Shown piece after piece: positions 57,037-64,000 of a stretch of DNA of 64,000 nt. This DNA is from Euphorbia lathyris. Its lineage: Eukaryota > Streptophyta > Magnoliopsida > Malpighiales > Euphorbiaceae. Positions within the stretch are counted from its first letter, which is position 1; each line of letters begins with the position of its first letter. The notes beneath the pieces were generated by a model. It did not search any database. It was not told where the DNA came from and saw only the letters and a program-made list of their open reading frames with translations. The DNA lies in contig NC_088916.1 of NCBI RefSeq assembly GCF_963576675.1, positions 10,268,501 through 10,332,500 on the forward strand, in the 5' to 3' direction. Position numbers and translations under genes: made by a program.

Positions 57037-57251
57037 TAAAGAGGATATGAGTTGAAGTGAGTATTATTGATAGAGAGCAGGAATATAAATAGGAATACAA
57101 ACCTAGAAAGTACAGAGAGATAAGTTTGTTGTAACAGAAAGATCTACAGCTAATAACTAAAAGATAATTAGAGCTAATAACTAATAGATAATTACAAATA
57201 AATATTAGAGATATATACAGGATATTAATTTGAAGAGGTTAATCCTTATCA
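57037..57251 (-). repeat. Copia-2 5' LTR (215 bp)
   Basis: It is identical to 47748-47962 except for one C/G difference in 'aatta[c/g]agctaat'. Confidence 0.93.
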
Positions 57252-57806
57252 CTTATCATGTACACTTCACATGGGCGTCGTTTTATCACTAATTGGTAAC
57301 ACATACACATATCGTTAGACGTGAATAAAAAAAATGCCTTTTATATGAGTTGGACCAAAAAATTCAAATATTTTACTGAATTTATAAATATTAATCTTCA
57401 ATTTATTATTGAACCACAAAAAATATGATTTTTTTTAAACCAACTGATATGCAATTGGGGCACAATAAAAAAATAAAACATTTGTGTTTCATAATAACCC
57501 AACTTGCCAATATTAGATGTAAAATTGTTCTTGACTGCAATTAGAAGTAAAGTTGGATCATTTTAGATGTTAGTATAAAAGTGTCATAACCGTAAGTGTT
57601 AGAGACGTTTTTGCACTTAAAAATTTTATAAAAATTTGTTCACCTATATGATCGCAAAAAAAATTAATAGGAAAAATAAATATTTAAATTTTTGATAAAT
57701 TTAGTTTTATTAATTCACCCTTTAATCTTTTAAATATATATTAAATAAAGTATTTTTTAAGACATTAAGGTTTTAATATTTCAAATTGAGATATTAAGTC
57801 CTTGAT

Positions 57807-58560
57807 CATTAATCTTTTAACACGCTAAGCATGTGTGATTCAAACTTTATTTAACGCAAGTAGAATTGTAAGCATGTCATTGTTTTAAAACCTCAATTGT
57901 TACACTGGATAGATTCAAACTATTTTACACTAAAGGAACAATGATTTTCCGACAATTTTCCAAAATGCTAACTAAAGTTTGAATTATTGACATAACTGAC
58001 ACGTCAAATAATGGTTTAATGTGTTAAAAAAATTGATTGAGCAAGGGTTTACTATATTCATTTAAAAGATCAAGAGTTTAATGTATTAAAAAATAATTGG
58101 TCAAGTGCTTAATGCATCCATTTGAAAGGCTTTAATCTAGGGGCGGAGAAAAAAAGAGGGCCAAATATGGTTTCGGCCCCATGTTTCTGATAAATTAAGG
58201 CTTGGGGTGGTTAATTAACTTACTAAGTTGTATATAATTACAAAATCTAACTTGATTAGTATATGATAAGCCATAAATTTCTCTAAGTTTATTCAAATCT
58301 AGTTAATTTTACTTTTATAGTCCAAACCTAGCTTAATTTTGAGAAGTTTTGTAATGGTACGTAAAAATTAGTCATGAGGGCTTTACTTAAGGACACAAAA
58401 TAAGGTGATATTGGTTCTAAAACTTTTACAAAAAGTGCATTTAGTGTAATTAATAAAGGGCGAAATTAAACTTATCCTTTGTTTCTCACACTTGACGAAA
58501 CTGCCCTTACTGTTTTGGGGCAGCAAAAATTAATATTTTTTTCTCTCTACGGAATGCGGG
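57807..58560. other. AT-rich spacer, no gene seen
   Basis: No supported gene is present. The part around 58370-58470 is the third copy of the short repeat noted at 320-470 and 12540-12648. Confidence 0.6.
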
Positions 58561-58566
58561 CATGTT

Positions 58567-58687
58567 AACATCACGCGGCTTATTTCTTGTACGCCTCACC
58601 ATATGATAAGGCGTATGGCTAATACCCCTCGCCACATGGTGAGGCATATTAGCCGTATGCCTCACCACATAGTGAGGCGTGATGTTC
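58567..58687. repeat. long near-palindrome of GC-richer DNA
   Basis: 58591-58680 (acgcctcacc ... agtgaggcgt) folds back on itself around about 58636. Internal repeats of 'ctcacca' and its complement allow several sub-hairpins. An outer pair, aacatcacg/cgtgatgtt, extends the stem with an unpaired ~15-nt bulge. There are no coding or transposon signatures. Confidence 0.82.
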
Positions 58688-58802
58688 ACACGCCTACGTG
58701 TAAAAATTTGTTTCTTTAAATTTTTTTGTTATAATTATTAACATTATAATTAAAAAAGTATTATATATGTATTAAAATGTGTTAGAAACAATAAGTTCTA
58801 AA

Positions 58803-59307
58803 GAATTTTAAATATTAAAAAAAATACAATAAGTCGATTCGCCCTATTCCATTCCTCCATAATCTGATCCAGATCAGTCCGAACTAGTGGAGGCTGCTCA
58901 GCGGGCACAAGTGCGATCGCCCGCTGAGCGACGTCTGCCAAACAGCTAACCTACTGCACAAAATTAAATGTTAGAAAAACAACATAGGTAAAACAATAAT
59001 AAATAAATAAATAATAAAAAACTTACATATTCGATGTTGAAGTGAGAATGGTGGACCAGCGCATCCTGAGGGGCACAAAGCAGACAAAGATGTGAATGTC
59101 GTCTACACCGCTCTACGTATCCGGCAACACAAGCACTAGGATCAGCTCCGACTGCCTGACATCTCCTCCGATCAATGCCACGAGTAGATGAAAATCTCCG
59201 CCAAGTATCATCAAGTGTCACAGATGAATGGACGAGTCTGTATGATATTGACTTCCATGACCGGAATGCAGTTGTACACACTGAGTCGGAGGACCTGTGA
59301 CGAAAAC
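58803..59307 (-). pseudogene. two-exon gene fragment, protein not recognised
   Basis: On the minus strand, an acceptor (cttgttttcag, ending 59308) opens exon A, about 59307-59027. A phase-0 GT-AG intron of 76 bp (58951-59026, GTAAGT...GCAGTAG) follows, then exon B from 58950 to about 58803. The conceptual product contains Thr-Leu-Asp-Asp-Thr-Trp-Arg-Arg, Asp-Arg-Arg-Arg-Cys-Gln-Ala-Val-Gly-Ala-Asp and, across the splice, Asn-Ile-Glu-Tyr-Val-Ser-Cys-Leu. No upstream exon is evident because the GC-rich array follows. It could be a captured host exon pair or an antisense gene of the Ogre/Tat-like element. Confidence 0.4.
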
Positions 59308-59439
59308 CTGAAAACAAGACGGTTGAAGTGATTGATTCCGGAAGTTTTGAAAAACAAAAAAATATATAAAGAATAATAAGCGAAGGAAAATTAGCGGCAC
59401 GTCGCGGGTGCTTAGCGGCATCCGGCACGCGGACGACAA

Positions 59440-59822
59440 TGGTCGAACGCCCGCTCGGCGGCGCGAGACGTGCGCTCGGCGTCCGTCGGACGTACCGCAA
59501 GTGGCACGCTCTCGTGGGCCGCTGAGCGCACGTGCCCGGTAACGCGAAGCGCGCGTTCGGCGGCCGCGACGTGTGAGCGTCCGGCGGCGCGGGACGCGCG
59601 CTCGGCGGCCGCGGGATGCGCACGCCCGATGGCTCGAGGCACGCCCCGAGGGTCGTCGGGCGGGCGCCCAACCACGTCGGGCCAACGCCCGACGGAGGTT
59701 GGGCACTCGCCCAACGCCGTTGGGCGATCGCCCAACAAATGTTGGGCGGCCGCCCAACTCTTGTTGGGCGGCCGCCCAACCCCAATGGGCGACGCCCAAT
59801 TTCTTTTGGGCGTCGCCCATTG
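59440..59822 (+). promoter_or_regulatory. ~22-bp-period palindrome array abutting the LTR TATA box
   Basis: Eight palindromic units are centred at about 59663, 59684, 59706, 59727, 59749, 59771, 59791 and 59814 (spacings 20-23 bp). The clearest are GTTGGGCGATCGCCCAAC (59719-59736) and two exact GTTGGGCGGCCGCCCAAC (59741, 59763). The last two units also pair with each other as perfect 17-bp arms (59783-59799, 59806-59822). Upstream to about 59440, a related GC-rich repeat of similar period is more diverged. The array ends 20 bp before the TATA box. A role as an enhancer is inferred. Confidence 0.75.
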
Positions 59823-59841
59823 CTCCGGGGACCCGTTTGCC

Positions 59842-59849
59842 TATAAAAG
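59842..59849 (+). promoter_or_regulatory. TATA box of the Ogre/Tat-like LTR
   Basis: TATAAAAG lies within 'gcctataaaaggcacggatc', in a GC-rich stretch directly downstream of the palindrome array. Confidence 0.65.
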
Positions 59850-60553
59850 GCACGGATCCCCATGCAAAAAAAGGAGGAAAAAAAAGGGAGAAAGGTGGGA
59901 GGAATTCTTAGAGAGCTTCTCACACTAGATATTTTTCTAGAGAGAGGAAGTTGATTTTTTTAGGAAAAAACATTTTTTTTTCCTGAAAATTGAAAATCTC
60001 TAAATTTCCTAAGTTCAATTTTTACTAAATTTTTTATAAAAAACGGGAGCTCGTGGTTCGTGGAATCAATCGGCTTCAACTGTCAGATACCGAATTCAAG
60101 GTATTATCCGAGGACTAGACTCTTTATTTTATTTAATTTATTCTCTCCTTCTATTTTTATGCTATAGTTTTTATTCATTTAGTCATTTATTTATTTTGTC
60201 ACATTTTATTTAATTAGCGTATTTATTTAATTTTCGTTTCGTGTTAAATAAAATTCGGTTTTGTTTTAAAATAAAAAACCTCGTTTTGATGTCCCAATAC
60301 GAACCGTGATCCGATAAAAGGTAGTTCGGGTATCGAAAACGTTGTAATTACATGTTTTTAATTTAAAAGGAATTTCCAAATAATGTTTTGAAACAAAAAA
60401 CGTCGTTTAGGAATTTCCGTTTTCGACTATGATCCATCTTTGGTAGTTCGGAAACCCAAAACGATTGAATTAGATTTAGTTTAAAGCTTTTGAATAAATC
60501 TGGAAACATTTAGGAGTGATGCTGTAATTTACCTATTCTGTCACTAAATGCTG

Positions 60554-60580
60554 TTTACCGACGGACTTTCCGTCGGTAAA
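60554..60580. repeat. perfect 12-bp hairpin TTTACCGACGGA
   Basis: The arms tttaccgacgga and tccgtcggtaaa flank a 3-nt loop. The word resembles subterminal motifs of CACTA elements, so it may be a MITE relic inside the LTR. Confidence 0.75.
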
Positions 60581-62201
60581 TCTGCCAAAATGTAAAAAAT
60601 GTCATTTCAGTCCCTTTTTCTTAACTTTTAAACTTTTAATCCTTAGTACATATATATAAATATGTAATATATGTTTTTCAAATTATTTTAGAACTTTAGC
60701 ATATATAATCATTCTAGAATATTGGTATATTATTATTTATTCCATTTTACAATATAAGTATAAGTATATATATGTATTCCTTTTTATTAATTTGGGTTAT
60801 GTTTTAAATGTTAGTTATTTGGTATTTTGAGAAATAATTAATATATATTAGCATATGGTATTCTTGGTATTTAAAACTATAGTAGTTATGTATATGTATA
60901 GTTTTTGGGACATTTGGGTTGTTTTAGTGATTATTGAATAAAATTATTTTTGGATAAGAATTATTTTCTTAGTTATAGGATTTACTTATTATTTTCACAT
61001 TTTCAAAGTATAGATATATTGTACCTATTATTTTTATATATACATATAGCTTCTTTTGTATTAACTCTTATTTTATATTCTATTTTTGATTTAAATGTAT
61101 ATACGTATGTACAAATTACTTTCTTTACCCTTTGAGCCCATTCTTGGGTCCATATTTCAAATGGGCTTTATTTAAGTGTAAATATTAGTTAAAATAAGTT
61201 TATTGTTGTAATTATAACAATTAGAGAGTCCATTAAATAAGTGGGGAAAATAAATCACAAAAAGAGAGTTTTCAATTGAATTATTTAAACTAATGGGTTT
61301 TTTTTCTAATGTAAATAAATAGAGTCATTCTTGTTGATATTCCAAATCGTCTTCAAAACACCACGTTTTAAAACCTTAATCCGTTCCAAAGGCGGATTAA
61401 AGGATCATTGTAATTAAAATCGTTTTCTTTGCAAATAATAGATTTTAGAATCATTTTCTTAAAGGATTTGTACAAAATGAAATTGATTTGTATGTTTAAC
61501 CACGTTTTCTTATTAAAAGGTTCTTTATCTCAAACGTTTTCAAATACTCAAGTCGTTCCAACGGCGATTCGGGTAACCTTCATCAAACGAGGTTTTAAAA
61601 CGCTCCTAAATCGTTCCAACGGCGATTAAGGTGCGAACCATGTAAATAAAACTCGTTTTGGGGAAATAAGTTAGTGTAGAATAAACACACAACATAACAT
61701 TTAAATACGGTTGTAAATAAATCATTTCTTTCTTCCCTCTTTGTGTATGTATAAACATAAATGGGTGATTCTTTACTGAGGTGGCTTTTCAATATCATAT
61801 GCTCAAAATGGTTTCTAAAAAGAGAAAGAAAAGGGTTTCAAATGAATTTTAAACTTAAAGAAGTATACGATTAGTCCGTTATCGCCTAACATGCTGAGTA
61901 GGAGGCCGGTGGTTCATAACCGGGCGATGTCGGGGTGCCTAGTAGCCTTTCTCCGAAAAGGAGCTAGCCTTCTCGGCTCGTACCTAAGTTTCCCGAACCC
62001 ACACCGGTCTCCTGCAAGGGATCGGTGTTCATTTTCCCATTCGTGGGTGGCGACTCTTCCATATCTCCGAGCTCCGGTCCTACCGAGCAGCTTGATTCCA
62101 CGATTGGTTGCTTTCGGCGCCAATCACCGCTTACGTCGCCATGAGGTTGTCCACCCCCCGGTCCGCCCGGGAGATTAGGCCGCGGCACCTCGTCTAACAA
62201 G

Positions 62202-62220
62202 TGGCGACTCTGCTAGGGAA
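62202..62220 (+). other. primer-binding site of the Ogre/Tat-like element
   Basis: TGGCGACTCTGCTAGGGAA differs by one base from the Arg-tRNA-type site TGGCGACTCTGCTGGGGA used by Ogre-like elements. Confidence 0.75.
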
Positions 62221-64000
62221 GCGAGAAATTTGATTCCGGAAGGCGTTAATTAAGCCCTTAACGGGGACGGATCGTTTTACTTCTTTTCGTATGCATTCAT
62301 ATGCATTATTTCAAACCCTTTGGGTAATTTCCGCGAAACCTCTAGCGAGAGTCCATTCGTCGCTCGAAAGAGGCTAGCGTAAGTTCCCCCTTACAGTAAG
62401 GCGCCAGAGGGTCCCCATCCATTCGTTAGGGGCGAATCTGTGCGGTCCTGTGAGGTCCCACGGTCAGCCGTGTCAGCATATAGTAGCCTTAAAAGTTTCC
62501 ATAGGATTACCCGTTACTATTTTTTATATGATAAATGAATCAGTTCGTGTTTTCAAACCGCCATGATACGTATCTAATCCTAAAGTATGTAAAGAAAATG
62601 GGACGATGTGTTAATATATACTTATGAATCGACATACTAATTACCCTAAAAAACATCGAAACGATTTGAACTAAAGACGACTTAGTCATCTCATATGAAT
62701 GAACATGTGCGACCCGCCTTGTCCCTTTCGGTGTCCCGATGAAGGCACATGTTCAGGAAATGCGTTATGACGTAAGCACGTATTAGTATGAATCGGTTTG
62801 GTATTAAGGATAATTACATCTCAATACAAAAGACTATATTAACAGTAGCCGTTATTCACATTCTTTAAATAAATTGGGATAAAACGAGATCAAGACGAAA
62901 CGAAAACGAAGAACATTTCTGTCCTGAACGACCCTGTCATAACGTGAAAAGTTTCGCACAAGTAGCCCGTCCCTTCCGAATGAAAGACGAGCTTTTACGT
63001 TATGCCTCGTGTCGTTCTTAAGAGAAATGGATGTGTCCGTAAAGGTGACTAAGAAAACAAAAGAAAAGAAAAATAAACTAAACGACCCAAAATCATTCCG
63101 AGACTACGATATATATCAATCCCGAGGGTAGTTAAAGAAAATAAACCAATGTCATTGAATACGTGCCTCGGACGAGTGTATACCCCGTTTAAAATCTCGA
63201 AGCCGAATTAAGCCAAACCATATAATTGCGCCATATGGACGAGACTGCGGGTTTTGACTAACGACTCGATCATTTCGACCGTTACCAAAACTGCAAGAAA
63301 TATGGCCCGATGTACGTGTTTACTTAATTCGTGCCTAAAGGAAAGAGAACGGTGATGTCCTCGCTTTGAATAAACATGCGATTCAACGAAACGTTGATTT
63401 TCTATAACCACACTAAGATGATATATCCCGTAGGATTGGGAAGAACAACGAACTGTTGCTAGCCGAAAGGTTACCGTGCGCTCAAAATAAGACTCGCCGT
63501 CTTTTCACGTAGCTAAAATGAGCAAACGGATCCTCGACGCTAAGAACAAACGCGTTACGCGATGAGTCCGTTCCCTAAAATAAAATCAAAAAGTGATTCC
63601 ATCACTGAATAAACGCATGGTTACGTCTCTCGATAGATCCAAAAAGATCCCGTTGTAATCCAAAAATCGAGACACGAATCCACGTAAACAAAAGGGAACG
63701 AGTCATTGACGATAACGAACGATTGGACTAGAAGAATAACTCGTACCCCGTCTAAAAACTGAGATGCGCTCAAAGGGAGTCAAAACCCGAACTAATGCGT
63801 CTCACGAAAGGACGAAAGACGAGTTATTCCGAAAGGACAATCTAACTTGGTCGATTTCTTAGTCACTGAATGTTGATATGTCAAAACGAACTGTATTGTC
63901 TGATGGATGATTTACTTTCCCGCAATAATCGACGGCATCACGCGTCCCCTGGACCGCAATGTGAGCCCCAAACCAAAATCCTAGGAAAGAGACCTGGACC
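62221..64000 (+). other. leader of the Ogre/Tat-like element, no ORF yet
   Basis: There are 1.8 kb without a convincing frame on either strand. Ogre-like elements have a long leader and an extra ORF before gag. The coding part presumably lies beyond the window. Confidence 0.5.

Larger units (their letters stand above)
47748..57251 (-). mobile_element. Copia-2: young Ty1/copia element split by a LINE
   Basis: It is inserted in block B with target duplication cttat (47743-47747 and 57252-57256); block A shows the empty site at about 9005. Two 215-bp LTRs differ at one position that I can see. The order on the minus strand is 5' LTR, PBS, gag, protease start, LINE insertion (51286-55958), integrase, an inverted segment, RT, RNase H, purine tract and 3' LTR. 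Without the LINE it is about 4.8 kb. A homopolymer frameshift, a 20-bp insertion and the inverted segment disable it. Confidence 0.94.
36520..57806. repeat. block B of the segmental duplication, interrupted by insertions
   Basis: The host sequence matching block A is found at 36520-36775, 37153-37858, 38199-38375, about 38650-40606, 45993-47747 and 57252-57806. The gaps are later insertions: a MITE, two LINE tails, Copia-1 and Copia-2 with its LINE. Matching stops at 'ccttgatc' (57806), the same place as in block A (9505). Confidence 0.75.
59400..62199 (+). repeat. LTR of a large Ogre/Tat-like gypsy element
   Basis: The right edge is firm: '...ctcgtctaaca' (62199) is followed two bases later by a primer-binding site. 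A TATA box at 59842 places the transcription start ~2.35 kb before that edge, so the LTR is several kb long, as in Ogre elements. The left edge is not visible to me, since there is no second LTR in the window; 59400 marks only the start of the GC-rich array. The body 60100-61860 is AT-rich and non-coding. The word cgttccaacggcgatt recurs near 61553 and 61607. Confidence 0.55.

Noticed and set aside
58896..58929. Short hairpin gctcagcgggc/gcccgctgagc
   Set aside because: It falls in the open exon-like segment and is a single short stem. I could not separate it from chance in GC-richer sequence.
58964..59923. 319-aa minus-strand frame and overlapping 211- and 108-aa frames
   Set aside because: The frames are open because the GC-rich 22-bp array lacks stop words in all frames. 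Only the 59027-59307 part looks coding, and it needs splicing.
61891..62178. 95-aa plus-strand frame before the Ogre-type primer site
   Set aside because: It is in the GC-richer end of the LTR, with Arg/Pro/Ser-rich, low-information sequence and competing frames on both strands.

Overview
The window looks like repeat-dominated intergenic DNA from a flowering plant, probably a eudicot. Evidence is the nested LTR retrotransposons with plant-type primer sites (TGGTATCAGAGC, TGGCGCCGTTGCCGGGGA, a TGGCGACTCTGCT variant), plant L1-type LINEs ending in an RNase H domain, a CACTA-like terminus, MITEs, AT-rich spacers and F-box gene debris. I see no intact host gene, tRNA or rRNA. The only uninterrupted long reading frame is the 1433-aa Ty1/copia polyprotein at 41166-45467.

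Layout. 1-3.1 kb: AT-rich DNA with unidentified gene-like debris and a 655-bp inverted duplication (2000-2654). 3.4-9.5 kb: block A, with F-box remnants and five ~355-bp tandem units. 9.5-12.6 kb: an LTR-like piece and a broken LINE that carries a smaller LINE insertion. 12649-33195: Gypsy-A, a Tat-like Ty3/gypsy element with a spliced antisense gene. It is split at 17862-29036 by Gypsy-B, an Athila-like element. 33.2-36.5 kb: a copia fragment, block C, a CACTA-like end and a gag-only copia remnant. 36.5-57.8 kb: block B, a diverged copy of block A, containing a MITE, two LINE tails, Copia-1 (40607-45987) and Copia-2 (47748-57251). Copia-2 is itself split by a 4.7-kb LINE (51286-55958). 57.8-64 kb: AT-rich DNA, a long palindrome, a minus-strand exon pair, then the LTR and leader of a large Ogre/Tat-like element that runs off the window.

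How it fits together. Target-site duplications and LTR comparison give the order of events. Blocks A and B diverged first. Gypsy-A inserted, then Gypsy-B inside it (LTRs roughly 2% different by eye). Copia-1 (2 differences seen in 508 bp) and Copia-2 (1 seen in 215 bp) are very young, and the LINE inside Copia-2 is younger still. The most unusual signal is regulatory. Two unrelated gypsy LTRs both carry GC-rich dyad motifs spaced ~21-22 bp just upstream of the TATA box. Gypsy-B also has a 73-bp-period array of hairpins, built from the same motif, between pol and its 3' LTR.
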